This document shows positions 44,405-54,230 of a stretch of DNA of 64,000 nucleotides, piece after piece. The translations under genes and the position numbers were made by a program. The first letter of the stretch is position 1; every line of letters starts with the position of its first letter. The notes under the pieces were generated by a model that had not been told where the DNA came from, searched no databases, and saw only the letters and a list, made by a program, of their open reading frames with translations. The stretch is from the NCBI RefSeq assembly GCF_016125575.1, contig NZ_WGLM01000007.1, positions 62,001 to 126,000 of the forward strand. Reading direction: 5' to 3'. The stretch is from Limimaricola sp. GTDB lineage: Bacteria; Pseudomonadota; Alphaproteobacteria; Rhodobacterales; Rhodobacteraceae.

Positions 44405-44947
44405 ATGCGCTGGCGCAACGGACCTGATCGTTTCGGCCTGATCACCCGGATGCTGCACTGGGCCATGGGCCTTGGCATCATCGGCATGCTCGGCTTCGGC
44501 ACGGTGCTGTCACGGATGCAGCCCTCGCTTGGCAACATATGGCTTTATGGCCTGCACAAGTCGGTGGGGCTTTGCCTGCTGGCGCTGGTGCTGGCACGAC
44601 TGGCCTGGCACCGGATCAGCCCGCCGCCGGCCAGCCTGACCGAAGGCATTGCGCCATGGCAGGTGGCGGCAGGCCGCTGGGCGCATCGGCTGCTTTACGC
44701 GCTGATGCTCGCAGTGCCGCTTGCGGGCTGGATCGGCAGCGCCGCGACGGGGATCGACGTGCAGGTCTTCGGACTGACGCTGCCCAACCCCTTCCCCGTC
44801 TCCGAGGCGTGGGACAAGGGCGGGTTCCTGGCCCATGCGGTGCTGACCAAGCTGCTGATGGCAGTCGTCGCGCTTCATGTCGCGGGCGCGTTGCACCGGG
44901 CGCTCTGGCATCGCGACGGCACGTTGCGGCGGATGCTGCGGGCCTGA
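44405..44947 (+). CDS. Cytochrome b561 family protein
   Basis: 180 aa with four spans. LITRMLHWAMGLGIIGML, LHKSVGLCLLALVLARL and WAHRLLYALMLAVPLAGWIG contain the heme-ligand histidines of the bacterial b561 (cybB) family. Follows yceI-like gene directly and probably works with it in quinone-linked envelope redox. Confidence 0.92.
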   Translation: MRWRNGPDRFGLITRMLHWAMGLGIIGMLGFGTVLSRMQPSLGNIWLYGLHKSVGLCLLALVLARLAWHRISPPPASLTEGIAPWQVAAGRWAHRLLYALMLAVPLAGWIGSAATGIDVQVFGLTLPNPFPVSEAWDKGGFLAHAVLTKLLMAVVALHVAGALHRALWHRDGTLRRMLRA

Positions 44948-44962
44948 CCCCCGGCGACCGGT

Positions 44963-45547
44963 CTAGCCCACGTCGGTCCTGCCGCGCCGGTCGTGGCGGA
45001 GGTTGGCGTAAAGGACGTGGTTGCGCCAGCGCCCGGCGATCTGAAGATAGCTTTGCGCGACGCCCTCGTACTTGTAGCCGCAGCTTTCCAGAAGGCGGCG
45101 CGATGGCACGTTTTCCGGCAGGCAGCCCGCCTCGATCCGGCTGAGGTCCATGCGATTGAAAGCATGATGCACCAGCGCAAGGATCGCCTCATGCATGTAG
45201 CCCTGCCGGGCATGTGGCGCGCCGATCCAATAGCCGGTCGTGCCTGCCTGCGCCGGGCCGCGCCGGATGTTGTCCAGTGTGATCGCCCCTAGCAGGACCT
45301 GATCCTCACGCCGGATCAGGAAGAGCGGCACCGCGGTACCGTTGGCGATGGCGCGCTGCGCCCAGTAGACCCGGTTGGTGAAGGACTTGCGCGACAGGTG
45401 GTCGGCAGCCCAGGTCGGCTCCCACGGCTTGAGGAACTCGGCGCTGTCGCGGCGCAGGTCGGACCAGGCACGGTAATCGGAATGGGCGGGGGGCCGCAGC
45501 GTCAGCCGCTCTGTCTCCAGCGTCAGCTTCCGCCGCGCCCCCAACAT
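44963..45547 (-). CDS. RimJ/RimL-like N-acetyltransferase
   Basis: 194 aa. LETERLTLRPPAHSDYRAW at the start, LGAITLDNIRRGPAQAGTTG and the acetyl-CoA region IGAPHARQGYMHEAILALVH, then ENVPSRRLLESCGYKYEG, as in RimJ. Its start overlaps the stop of the M16 peptidase gene (TGATG; an in-frame GTG lies one codon earlier), so it is the last gene of the thrC operon. Confidence 0.92.
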   Translation of the reverse strand: MLGARRKLTLETERLTLRPPAHSDYRAWSDLRRDSAEFLKPWEPTWAADHLSRKSFTNRVYWAQRAIANGTAVPLFLIRREDQVLLGAITLDNIRRGPAQAGTTGYWIGAPHARQGYMHEAILALVHHAFNRMDLSRIEAGCLPENVPSRRLLESCGYKYEGVAQSYLQIAGRWRNHVLYANLRHDRRGRTDVG

Positions 45548-46815
45548 CACGCGGCAAGCCTTGCGCGGATCTCCTCCAGCGTCGGCGCGGCCTTTGCCGG
45601 GCCATAAAGCGCCAGCGCCGTCCCGGTCTGGCCCGCCATGCGCGCCGCAAAATCGCGCACATCCGCGGTGGTGACGGATTCGATCCGGTCGATCACCTCG
45701 TCGAGCGCGGGAATGCGCTCCCAGATCGACAGCAGGCGTGCCAGACGCTCAGCCCGGCTGGAGGGGCTTTCCAGCCCCATCAGAAGGCCCGCCTTCATCT
45801 GCGCACGGGCGCGGGCCACCTCGGCCTCTGTCATGTCGTCGGCGGCGCGTTTCATCTCGTCGATGGTGAGGTTGGCAAGGCCCTCGATCTCGCCTGCCGA
45901 AGTGCCGGCATAGATCGTGGTCATGCCGGTGTCGGCGTAGGCCCCGGCCTGCGCGAAGATAGTGTAGCAAAGGCCGCGGTTCTCGCGCACCTCCTGAAAC
46001 AGGCGCGACGACATGCCTCCGCCCAGCGCCGTAGCGTAGATCTGCGCGGTATAGATCATCGGGTCGCGGTAATCGGGGCCTTCGAGGGCCAGCGCGAAAT
46101 GCACCTGCTCCAGCGGCTTGATTTCCCGCCGCTCGCCGCCCCTGAACCGGGCCGGTTGCAGCAACTCTGGCGCGCGGGTGACAGGAACCATGTGCCCGAA
46201 CAGCGCCTCGGCCTGTCGCACAATGGCATCGTGATCGACGGCGCCGGCGGCGGAAAGAACCATTTGCCCGGGCCCGTAATGTTCGGTCACAAAGCGGGTC
46301 AGGTCGGTGCGGCCAAAACCGCTGACACGCTCGGCGGGGCCAAGGATGGTGCGCCCGATCGGCTGGTCCGGATAGGCCGCCTCTTGCAGCCAGTCGAAGA
46401 CGATATCATCGGGCGTATCCAGGGCCTGCCCGATCTCCTGCAGGATCACCCCGCGCTCTACCTCGATCTCGTCCGGCGAAAACAGCGGGTTGAGCAGGAT
46501 GTCGGCGATCACGTCGAGGCCCAGCGCCACGTCCTCTTCCAGCACGCGGGCGTAGTAGGCCGTCATCTCGCGGCTGGTATAGGCGTTGATATAGCCGCCG
46601 ACGTCCTCGATCGCCTCGGCGATCTGCAACGCGGTGCGCCGCGCGGTGCCCTTGAAGGCCATGTGTTCGAGGAAATGCGCGATGCCGTTCTGCTCGGCCC
46701 GTTCATGCCGGCCCCCGGCCAGCACCCAGATGCCGATGGAGGCCGATTTCAGGCTTGGCATACGCTCGGTCACGATGCGCAGGCCATTGGGCAGGGTGTG
46801 CAGTTGGACACTCAC
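45547..46815 (-). CDS. M16-family zinc peptidase (processing-peptidase-like)
   Basis: 422 aa. The inverted zinc motif HFLEH is at residues 47-51, with the downstream Glu ligand region ERGVILQEI. ALGGGMSSRLFQEVRENRGL is the glycine-rich substrate loop of the second half. This is the length of the bacterial homologue of mitochondrial processing peptidase beta. GTG start overlaps the thrC stop (GTGA). Confidence 0.94.
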   Translation of the reverse strand: MSVQLHTLPNGLRIVTERMPSLKSASIGIWVLAGGRHERAEQNGIAHFLEHMAFKGTARRTALQIAEAIEDVGGYINAYTSREMTAYYARVLEEDVALGLDVIADILLNPLFSPDEIEVERGVILQEIGQALDTPDDIVFDWLQEAAYPDQPIGRTILGPAERVSGFGRTDLTRFVTEHYGPGQMVLSAAGAVDHDAIVRQAEALFGHMVPVTRAPELLQPARFRGGERREIKPLEQVHFALALEGPDYRDPMIYTAQIYATALGGGMSSRLFQEVRENRGLCYTIFAQAGAYADTGMTTIYAGTSAGEIEGLANLTIDEMKRAADDMTEAEVARARAQMKAGLLMGLESPSSRAERLARLLSIWERIPALDEVIDRIESVTTADVRDFAARMAGQTGTALALYGPAKAAPTLEEIRARLAA

Positions 46816-48200
46816 GCGCAGATCTTCTCCCGGATCAGGGTTTCGAGCGATGTCAGGTCGTTGGCCACCCGCGTCACCCGTTCCGGCCGGTCATACAGGT
46901 CTGCCATGCGCGGGGGAAGGGGGGGGCGTTGCCCGCAGGCCGCCTCGACGGCGTCGGGGAACTTGGCGGGGTGCGCGGTGGCCAGCGTGACCATCGGGGT
47001 GGCGCCCAGATGATCCTCGGCCACGCGCACGCCGACGGCGGTATGCGGGCATATCACCTCGCCCGTGGTGGCGGCGATCCGGGCGATCGTGGCGCGCGTT
47101 TCGTCCTCGGATACCGCGCCGCTGGCGAAGGTCTCGCGCAGCATTTCCAGCGCACCCTGCGAGATGGTGAACCCGCCCGATTTCTGCAGTTCGGCCATCT
47201 GGGCGGCGACCACCGCGCCGTCGCGCCCATAGGCCTCGAACAGCGCGCGTTCGAAGTTGGAGCTGACCTGAATGTCCATCGACGGGCTGATCGACGGCCG
47301 CACGCCTTCTTTCTTCTGGATGCCGGTCGTCAGCGTGCGGTGCAGGATGTCGTTCTGGTTGGTGGCCACCACGAGCCGCTCGATCGGCAGGCCCATCCGC
47401 CGGGCGATGTAGCCCGCGAAGATGTCGCCGAAATTGCCGGTAGGCACGGTGAAGCTGACGGCGCGATGCGGCGCGCCAAGGCTGACGGCAGCAGTGAAGT
47501 AATAAACCACCTGCGCCAGCACCCGGCCCCAGTTGATGCTGTTCACACCCGCAAGGTTCACCCCGTCGCGGAAGGCGAAATCGTTGAACATGTCCTTCAG
47601 CCGCGCCTGGCAATCGTCGAAATCGCCATCAAGGGCGAGGGCGTGGACATTCGCCTCGGCCGGCGTGGTCATCTGCCGGCGCTGCACCTCGCTGACCCGG
47701 CCATGCGGGAAAAGGATGAACACATCGACATTCGACAGCCCCTTGAACGCCTCGATCGCGGCCGATCCGGTATCGCCCGAGGTGGCGCCGACGATGGTGA
47801 TGCGGTTGCCGGAACGGGTCAGCGCGGCCTGGAACATCTGGCCGATCAGCTGCATCGCGAAGTCCTTGAAGGCCAGTGTCGGCCCGTGGAACAGCTCCAG
47901 CAGGAAATGGTTGGGGGCCAGCTGTTTCAGCGGCGCGCGGGCGGGATGGCCGAAACCGGCATAGGCCCGCGCGATCAGGTCGCGGAACTGCGCCTGGGGG
48001 AACGTGTCGCCCACGAAGGGCGCCATCACGCGAAAGGCCACCTCTTCGTAGCTCTGACCGGCCAGCGCGGCGATGTCGCCAGCACTCATCTGCGGCACGG
48101 TTTCGGGCACATAAAGGCCGCCATCGCGGGCCAGCCCGGTCATCATCGCCTCTTCAAAGCCCAGCACCGGGGCCGCGCCGCGGGTGGAGACATAGCGCAT
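46812..48200 (-). CDS. thrC: Threonine synthase
   Basis: 462 aa, the long gamma-proteobacterial/yeast-type form. PLP lysine in HGPTLAFKDFAMQLIG, phosphate-binding VGATSGDTGSAAIEAF and VPTGNFGDIFAGY. Makes threonine from O-phosphohomoserine. It follows surf1 by five bases and is coupled to the peptidase gene. Confidence 0.96.
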   Translation of the reverse strand: MRYVSTRGAAPVLGFEEAMMTGLARDGGLYVPETVPQMSAGDIAALAGQSYEEVAFRVMAPFVGDTFPQAQFRDLIARAYAGFGHPARAPLKQLAPNHFLLELFHGPTLAFKDFAMQLIGQMFQAALTRSGNRITIVGATSGDTGSAAIEAFKGLSNVDVFILFPHGRVSEVQRRQMTTPAEANVHALALDGDFDDCQARLKDMFNDFAFRDGVNLAGVNSINWGRVLAQVVYYFTAAVSLGAPHRAVSFTVPTGNFGDIFAGYIARRMGLPIERLVVATNQNDILHRTLTTGIQKKEGVRPSISPSMDIQVSSNFERALFEAYGRDGAVVAAQMAELQKSGGFTISQGALEMLRETFASGAVSEDETRATIARIAATTGEVICPHTAVGVRVAEDHLGATPMVTLATAHPAKFPDAVEAACGQRPPLPPRMADLYDRPERVTRVANDLTSLETLIREKICA

Positions 48201-48205
48201 CGGGC

Positions 48206-48877
48206 TCAATCCTTTCGTCGCAGGGTCCGGCGGATCAGCAGGACCGTCATCGCGGCCCATGCCAGTGCCATCAGGAACCAGGTGATCGCGTATTGCAGGT
48301 GATTGTTCGGAATTCCGAGCGAGTCTATCGGCAATGGCGTCACGCCGAGGTCGTTTGGCGACAGGGCGGAGGCGACGATCATCACGGGATCGGTGCCCAG
48401 CGCCACCGACATCGTGGGGACATCACGTGCGAACCAGATGTTCGAGGCGTCCGGCGCAGGTGTGAAACTGTCCTTTTCCTGCGGCCAGTTGAGATTGCCC
48501 GTCACCGTCAGCGGCGTCGCCGGGCGCGGCTGATCCTTGTTGGGCTGCGGCACGAAACCGAGATCGACCATGATCTTGCGCCCGTCATCCGTGACGAAGC
48601 CCGAGATGATCCGGTAGCCCGGCCCCAGCACCTCGGTCGAGGTCAGCACGTCAAGCTCTTGCCCCGTCGTATGACCAACGACCGTGACCGGGCGAAAGCG
48701 GTCCTTGTCGGGGTCGGGCGTGGCGGGCAACGGTGCCGGAGGTGCTGCCATCCGCGCTGCAATCTCGGCCAGCATGGCCTCTTTCCAGTGCAGGCGCTGG
48801 ACCTGCCAGATGCCCAGCCCGCACAGCACCGAAATGCCGAACAGCCCAAGAAGGACCGGAAAGATCACCCGGCGCAT
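48206..48877 (-). CDS. SURF1-family cytochrome oxidase assembly protein
   Basis: 223 aa with one span at each end (VIFPVLLGLFGISVLCGLGI; ITWFLMALAWAAMTVLLI). GIWQVQRLHWKEAMLAEI and NNHLQYAITWF are the SURF1 hallmarks. Needed for heme a insertion into subunit I in related bacteria. Downstream of ctaE in the same direction. Confidence 0.93.
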   Translation of the reverse strand: MRRVIFPVLLGLFGISVLCGLGIWQVQRLHWKEAMLAEIAARMAAPPAPLPATPDPDKDRFRPVTVVGHTTGQELDVLTSTEVLGPGYRIISGFVTDDGRKIMVDLGFVPQPNKDQPRPATPLTVTGNLNWPQEKDSFTPAPDASNIWFARDVPTMSVALGTDPVMIVASALSPNDLGVTPLPIDSLGIPNNHLQYAITWFLMALAWAAMTVLLIRRTLRRKD

Positions 48878-48899
48878 CGGCCAGCCTCCGTGAAAGGGA

Positions 48900-48923
48900 A
48901 ACGCGCGAGCCTGCCCGCGCGTT
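48900..48923 (-). terminator. Hairpin between ctaE and surf1
   Basis: 8-bp stem with arms AACGCGCG and CGCGCGTT and an 8-base loop; on the minus strand it is followed by TCCCTTTC. Fits a partial intrinsic terminator after ctaE. Confidence 0.5.
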
Positions 48924-48969
48924 CCAAATTCGTTTTGTCAGTGGTCCCGCAGCGCGGGCCGGCCGCGGC

Positions 48970-49773
48970 TCAGGCGCTGCCCCAGATGTAAACGGCGGCA
49001 AAGAGGAAGAGCCACACGACGTCAACGAAGTGCCAGTACCATGCGGCTGCTTCAAAGCCCACATGCTCGTCCTTGGTGAAGTGGCCCTTGTAGACGCGCA
49101 GCAGACAGACGGCGAGAAAGATCGTCCCAATGATGACGTGCGCGCCGTGGAAACCCGTCGCCATAAAGAAGGTTGCGCCGTAGATGTTGCCCGAGAAGCC
49201 AAAGGTGGCGTGGCTGTATTCGTAGGCCTGGAAGAAGGTGAAGAGTGCGCCAAGGATGATCGCCAGGATCAAGCCCGACTTCACGTCGTCGCGGTTATCC
49301 TCATGCACCAGCGCATGGTGCGCCCATGTCGCCGCGGCCCCCGAGCAAAGCAGGATCAGCGTGTTGATCAGCGGCAGATGCCAAGGGCTGAAGGGTTCGA
49401 TCCCTGCCGGCGGCCAGACGCCATCGACGGCCGGATAATTCGGCCCCATTGGGTACATCGCGTTCTTGAAGAAGGCCCAGAACCACGCCGCGAAGAACAT
49501 CACTTCGGACATGATGAACATCATGAAGCCGTAACGCAGGCTGATGCGCACCACCGGCGTATGTTCGCCCGTCTGCGCCTCGCCGATCACGTCGGCCCAC
49601 CAGCCGTACATGGTGTAAAGCACCACGGCGAGGCCGATCAGGAAGAGGTACGGGCCGTTGTGATGCATCCACATCACCGCCCCGAAGAGCATGGTGAAGG
49701 CACCCACCGCCCCGATAAAGGGCCAGACGGATGGGGGCAGAATCTGGTAGTCGTGGTTCTTTTCGTGCGCCAT
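48970..49773 (-). CDS. ctaE: Cytochrome c oxidase subunit III
   Basis: 267 aa with seven spans. [40 protein letters not shown] and [20 protein letters not shown], ending in [14 protein letters not shown], are the conserved aa3 subunit III segments. Last structural gene of the ctaC-B-G-E block; subunit I (ctaD) is not in the window. Confidence 0.97.
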   Translation of the reverse strand: MAHEKNHDYQILPPSVWPFIGAVGAFTMLFGAVMWMHHNGPYLFLIGLAVVLYTMYGWWADVIGEAQTGEHTPVVRISLRYGFMMFIMSEVMFFAAWFWAFFKNAMYPMGPNYPAVDGVWPPAGIEPFSPWHLPLINTLILLCSGAAATWAHHALVHEDNRDDVKSGLILAIILGALFTFFQAYEYSHATFGFSGNIYGATFFMATGFHGAHVIIGTIFLAVCLLRVYKGHFTKDEHVGFEAAAWYWHFVDVVWLFLFAAVYIWGSA

Positions 49774-49793
49774 GTCGGTCGTTCCCTGCGGCT

Positions 49794-50435
49794 TCAGTCT
49801 GTTATCGTTGTGGCGGCTTGCGGCGCCGGTGTCAAAGTGGCGGTCATGCCGGGCTCCAGCGCGGCCTCTTGCGCACGGGCCTCATGGCCGGGCGGAAGGT
49901 CGATCTGGTAGAAGGTGTAGCTCAGCGTGATCGTGTGGACGTGCTTTGCATCGGGGTCGTTCACGATCGCCGGGTCAACATAAAAACTGACCGGCATCTG
50001 CACCCGCTCACCCGGCTGCAAAACCTGCTCGGTGAAGCAGAAGCACTGGATCTTGTCGAAATAGCTGCCCGCGGCATAGGGCGTGACGTTGAAGGCGGCC
50101 TGCCCGGCCACTGGCCGGTCGGTGGGGTTGAACGCCTCGAAGAAGGCAAGCCCCGTTTCGCCGATGCGCAGCGTCATCTGCCGTGCGACAGGTTTGAAGC
50201 GCCACGGCATGTCGGCCGCGGTGCTGCCGTCAAATCGGATGTTCACGCTCTGGTCGAGGATCACATCGCTCGCGGCTGCCACACGCTCGGTCGCGCCGCC
50301 GTAGCCGGTGACGCGGCAGAACCAACTGTAGAACGGCACCGCGGCCCAGGCCAACGCGCCCATCACAACGACAACGCCAACAAGGCCTAGCGCCGTCTTC
50401 TGGGTGCCCGGCATGTTGCGGACGCGGTCAAGCAT
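49794..50435 (-). CDS. ctaG: Cytochrome c oxidase assembly protein CtaG/Cox11
   Basis: 213 aa. One N-terminal span, then a Cox11 domain: [33 protein letters not shown] and the copper motif [10 protein letters not shown] (CxCF). Delivers copper to CuB of subunit I on the periplasmic side. Confidence 0.96.
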   Translation of the reverse strand: MLDRVRNMPGTQKTALGLVGVVVVMGALAWAAVPFYSWFCRVTGYGGATERVAAASDVILDQSVNIRFDGSTAADMPWRFKPVARQMTLRIGETGLAFFEAFNPTDRPVAGQAAFNVTPYAAGSYFDKIQCFCFTEQVLQPGERVQMPVSFYVDPAIVNDPDAKHVHTITLSYTFYQIDLPPGHEARAQEAALEPGMTATLTPAPQAATTITD

Positions 50436-50662
50436 CAGGATTTGCCCCCGGTCCCGGTGGCGCTGGCGGGGGGCAAGGCCGGGATGTTCTGGGGCTGCAG
50501 GACATGATCATAGCCCTCAAGCTTGTTCACGTCGCCCAGTTGCATGACCTTGACGACCGTGAGGCCGAAGACCAAGGCAACGAAACCGGCCAGCAGCAGG
50601 CCCACGCCCACGTTGCGGCCCAGTCGCCGGGTATGCAGTTCATGCTCGACGTGGATTGCCAT
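50435..50662 (-). CDS. Small membrane protein of the cta cluster
   Basis: 75 aa with a single span (GVGLLLAGFVALVFGLTVVKVM) after a short charged N-terminus and a Pro-rich tail. Lies between ctaB and ctaG, four bases after ctaB and sharing one base with ctaG, a place where related bacteria have a small CoxF/assembly gene. Role unknown. Confidence 0.75.
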   Translation of the reverse strand: MAIHVEHELHTRRLGRNVGVGLLLAGFVALVFGLTVVKVMQLGDVNKLEGYDHVLQPQNIPALPPASATGTGGKS

Positions 50663-50665
50663 TTT

Positions 50666-51598
50666 TCACCAGCCCCCAAAGCCCATGGCGTGCAGCGCTG
50701 CCTCGGCGACCAGCGCGCCGAAGGACAAGAACAGGTAGCTCAGCGAATGGCGGAACACCCGCTTTTCCATGGCATACTTGTCCGCCTCGGCCTGCGTCTC
50801 GTCGCGTTTCCAGATCATCCATGCACCCCAGAGAAAGCGCGCGTTCAGCACTGCGGCGACCACAAGGTAAAGCGGCCCGCCGATCGAGGTGAACCCAAGT
50901 GCCAGTGACACCGGGGCGAGCAGGATCGTGTAGGCAAGGATGTGGTTGCGCGTCACCCGCCGGCCATGCGTTTCGGTCAGCATCGGCACGTTGGCATCGC
51001 CGTAGTCAGACTTGACGAACAGCGCCAGCGCCCAGAAATGCGGCGGTGTCCACATGAAGATCAGCGCGAACATCAGCGCCGATTCCAGGCTGACGCTGCC
51101 GGTGGCCGCGGCCCAGCCGATCATCGGCGGAAACGCCCCTGCGGCACCGCCGATGACGATGTTCTGCGGCGTCGCGCGTTTCAGCCACATCGAGTAGACG
51201 ACGGCATAGAAGAAGATCGTGAAGGCCAGCAGGCCCGCGGCAAAAAGGTTCGTCGCCAGCGCCAGCAGCACCACGGCAAAGCCCGACAATGCCAGGCCCA
51301 GCGCCAGCGCATCGCCCGGCGCGACCCGTCCCGCCGGGATCGGCCGCTTGGCCGTGCGCCGCATCAGCGCGTCGATATCGGCGTCCCACCACATGTTCAG
51401 CGCGCCCGAGGCGCCGGCGCCGACCGCGATGCACAGGATCGCCACGAAGCCGATGAAGGCGTTGACATGGACCGGCGCAACCATGAGGCCCGCCAGTGCC
51501 GTAAACACCACAAGCGACATCACCCGCGGCTTCATCAGGGCGAAATAATCGCCCAGGCCCGGCTCGGTGGTCGCGGTATCGAGACTGACGTCGCTCAT
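50666..51598 (-). CDS. ctaB: Protoheme IX farnesyltransferase
   Basis: 310 aa UbiA prenyltransferase. NMWWDADIDALMRRTAKRPI holds the first Asp-rich motif (NxxxDxxxD) and FVKSDYGDANVPM the second. ATG 51598 follows AAAGGATGAAG. Converts heme B to heme O for aa3 oxidase. Confidence 0.96.
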   Translation of the reverse strand: MSDVSLDTATTEPGLGDYFALMKPRVMSLVVFTALAGLMVAPVHVNAFIGFVAILCIAVGAGASGALNMWWDADIDALMRRTAKRPIPAGRVAPGDALALGLALSGFAVVLLALATNLFAAGLLAFTIFFYAVVYSMWLKRATPQNIVIGGAAGAFPPMIGWAAATGSVSLESALMFALIFMWTPPHFWALALFVKSDYGDANVPMLTETHGRRVTRNHILAYTILLAPVSLALGFTSIGGPLYLVVAAVLNARFLWGAWMIWKRDETQAEADKYAMEKRVFRHSLSYLFLSFGALVAEAALHAMGFGGW

Positions 51599-51696
51599 CT
51601 TCATCCTTTGCGAAAAGGCCGTGGTCCGCAGGCGGACCACGCCTCATGCCATCTGCACCTTGCGGACGGGGCCAGCCGCCCGCCGGCCGTCCCGGA

Positions 51697-52560
51697 TCAG
51701 GAGGCCGGGTTCTGCACCTTGGCGGCGGCCAGCCATTCGTCGTAGGCCTGTTGGCTGACAACCTTGACAGTGATCGGCATGGCCGAATGGGCCTGACCGC
51801 ACAACGCACTGCACTGGCCGAAATAGATCCCTTCCTTGTCGGCCTTGAACCAGACCTCGGCCAGACGCCCCGGCACCGCCGCGATATGGACACCGAAGCT
51901 GGGGATATAGAAGCCGTGGATCACGTCGCCGCCGGTCACCTGCACGACCACGGTCTTGTTGACCGGCACGACAAGCGCGTTATCGGCGGCAAGGCGGAAC
52001 TCGGCGTCGGTATAGCCGGCCTTGTGCAGCTCGTCGCTGATCGCGGGGCTGAGGTTACCCTCGCCAGTGCCGATCATGTAGCTGTCGAAGATGACCTTGT
52101 CGTCGGGGTATTCATAGGTCCAGTACCACTGGTGGCCGGTGACCTTCACCGTCATGTCGGCCTGCGGGATCTCTTCCTGCTTGAACAGCACCGGCAGCGA
52201 GAACGCCCCGATGAAGACAAGGATCACGACCGGAACGATCGTCCATGCGATTTCCAGCGGCGAGTTATGGGTGAACTTGGCCGGCGTCGGATTGCTGCGG
52301 CTGTTATAGCGCACGGCAACCCAGATCAGCAGCAGCGTCACGAAGATGGTGATGCAGGTGATGATCGTCAGGATCATCCCGTCCAGCCAATGAACATCGC
52401 GGGCCATCTCGGTGCCCGAGGTCTGGAAACCGGTGCCACCTGCGGTCGGCGCACCGACGATCGACAGCTTTTCGTTGACCTCCTGCGCCGCGGCAACCTG
52501 CGCGGCAAGGATCAGGCCACTAGCGGCCGCAAACGTGGATTTCAGTGTGGATAGTCGCAT
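51697..52560 (-). CDS. ctaC: Cytochrome c oxidase subunit II
   Basis: 287 aa. Signal peptide (ASGLILAAQVAAA), two spans, then a cupredoxin domain. KVTGHQWYWTYEYPD has the aromatic electron-entry patch; CuA ligands are the His in GDVIHGFYIPS and the set CSALCGQAHSAM. First gene of the cta operon, divergent from tldD across 248 bases. Confidence 0.97.
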   Translation of the reverse strand: MRLSTLKSTFAAASGLILAAQVAAAQEVNEKLSIVGAPTAGGTGFQTSGTEMARDVHWLDGMILTIITCITIFVTLLLIWVAVRYNSRSNPTPAKFTHNSPLEIAWTIVPVVILVFIGAFSLPVLFKQEEIPQADMTVKVTGHQWYWTYEYPDDKVIFDSYMIGTGEGNLSPAISDELHKAGYTDAEFRLAADNALVVPVNKTVVVQVTGGDVIHGFYIPSFGVHIAAVPGRLAEVWFKADKEGIYFGQCSALCGQAHSAMPITVKVVSQQAYDEWLAAAKVQNPAS

Positions 52561-52808
52561 TCTCGTTCCCTGTCTTTCCGTGCGGGCCACCGGTCCGCGC
52601 TGGCTACGCCGTGCGCCCCGCTTCCCTGTGGCCCGGAAACGGCCGGATCACAAGGTACGGAATCCCGTTGTATCTCGAAGTGCTGATCCCATATCCTGAC
52701 GGACAACTCAAGCATGCCTGTTGCGGCAAAGGGACGCTTTTTGCCTCCCTCCCGTGCCGCGCGTGCCACCCCGCCAGCCCCTGCGCCCGCGCGAAAGGAG
52801 ACCCGCCG

Positions 52809-54230
52809 ATGAGTGATGACCGCTTCCGCCCTTTCGAAACCATGCTGGACGAAGGCACCGCGCTGGGCCTGCTTCAAGAAGCTGTGGCAGGCGCCGACGA
52901 TGGTGAGTTGTTCCTTGAAAGACGCCGTTCCGAGGTGCTGTCCTTCGATGACGGGCGGATTCGTACGGCCAGCTATGACGCCGCCGAAGGCTTTGGCCTG
53001 CGCGCTGTGCGCGGCGAAACGGCCGGCTACGCCCACTCGACCACGATCGATGAGGCAAGCCTGCGGCGCGCCGTCGCCACCGCCCGGTTGGCGGTTGGCA
53101 ATGGCGGCGGAACGCTTGCCGACGGTCCGCGCGCCACCAACCGCCATCTTTACACCGACGCCGATCCGATGCTGCAGGCGACCTTTCCGGCCAAGGTGGA
53201 CGTGCTGCGCGAGATCGACGCCTTCGCGCGCGATCTGGACCCCCGCGTCGTGCAGGTATCCGCCAGCCTTGCCGCCTCGTTGCAGGAGGTCGTGATTCTT
53301 CGGCCCGAGGGGACGCTGGTGTCGGATATTCGTCCGATGTCGCGGCTCAACGTCAGCGTGATCGTCGAGGAGAACGGCCGGCGCGAAAGCGGCAGCGCCG
53401 GGGCGGGCGGACGCGCCGGACTGATCGGGCTGATCGCACCCGATCACTGGAAGGACGCCACGCGCGAGGCACTGCGCATTGCGCTGGTCAATCTGCGGGC
53501 CGAAGCAGCGCCCGCCGGCGTGATGGACGTGGTGCTGGGACCCGGCTGGCCCGGCATCCTGTTGCACGAGGCGATCGGCCATGGCCTTGAAGGCGATTTC
53601 AACCGCAAGGGCACGTCCGCTTTCGCCGGTCTGATGGGCCAGCAGATTGCCGCCAAGGGCGTGACCGTGCTGGACGACGGAACCATCCCGGATCGGCGCG
53701 GTTCGCTTACGGTCGATGACGAGGGCACGCCGTCGGGCAAGAACGTGTTGATCGAGGATGGTGTGCTGGTGGGCTACATGCAGGACCGCCAGAACGCGCG
53801 GCTGATGGGCGTGGCCCCCACAGGCAACGGGCGGCGCGAAAGCTATGCGCACATCCCGATGCCGCGGATGACGAACACCTACATGCTGGCCGGCGGGGCC
53901 GATCCCGACGCGCTGGTGGCCGAACTGGACGACGGCATTCACGCCGTGGGCTTCGGCGGCGGTCAGGTGGACATCACCAGCGGCAAGTTCGTCTTTTCCT
54001 GCACCGAGGCCTACCGCGTGAAAAACGGCAAGCGCGGCGCGCCGGTCAAAGGCGCGACGCTGATCGGCGACGGCGCGACCGCGCTGAAAAAGATCCGCGG
54101 CATCGGCAACGATCTGGCGCTCGACCCCGGCATCGGCAATTGCGGCAAGGGCGGTCAATGGGTGCCGGTTGGCGTCGGCCAGCCCAGCCTTCTGATCGGC
54201 GGCCTGACGGTGGGCGGTGCGGGCGGCTAA
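52809..54230 (+). CDS. tldD: Metalloprotease TldD
   Basis: 473 aa of the TldD/PmbA family. GILLHEAIGHGLEGDFNRKG contains the HExxxH zinc site (His253, His258), and a Cys/His-rich end (FSCTEAYRVKNGKRG) follows. In Escherichia coli TldD acts with TldE in maturing microcin B17 and CcdA. No tldE in the window. The 3' end overlaps the convergent DksA-type gene by four bases. Confidence 0.95.
   Translation: MSDDRFRPFETMLDEGTALGLLQEAVAGADDGELFLERRRSEVLSFDDGRIRTASYDAAEGFGLRAVRGETAGYAHSTTIDEASLRRAVATARLAVGNGGGTLADGPRATNRHLYTDADPMLQATFPAKVDVLREIDAFARDLDPRVVQVSASLAASLQEVVILRPEGTLVSDIRPMSRLNVSVIVEENGRRESGSAGAGGRAGLIGLIAPDHWKDATREALRIALVNLRAEAAPAGVMDVVLGPGWPGILLHEAIGHGLEGDFNRKGTSAFAGLMGQQIAAKGVTVLDDGTIPDRRGSLTVDDEGTPSGKNVLIEDGVLVGYMQDRQNARLMGVAPTGNGRRESYAHIPMPRMTNTYMLAGGADPDALVAELDDGIHAVGFGGGQVDITSGKFVFSCTEAYRVKNGKRGAPVKGATLIGDGATALKKIRGIGNDLALDPGIGNCGKGGQWVPVGVGQPSLLIGGLTVGGAGG

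Noticed and set aside
46755-48302. 515-residue plus-strand open frame opposite thrC
   Set aside because: Complement of threonine synthase codons; no start signal.
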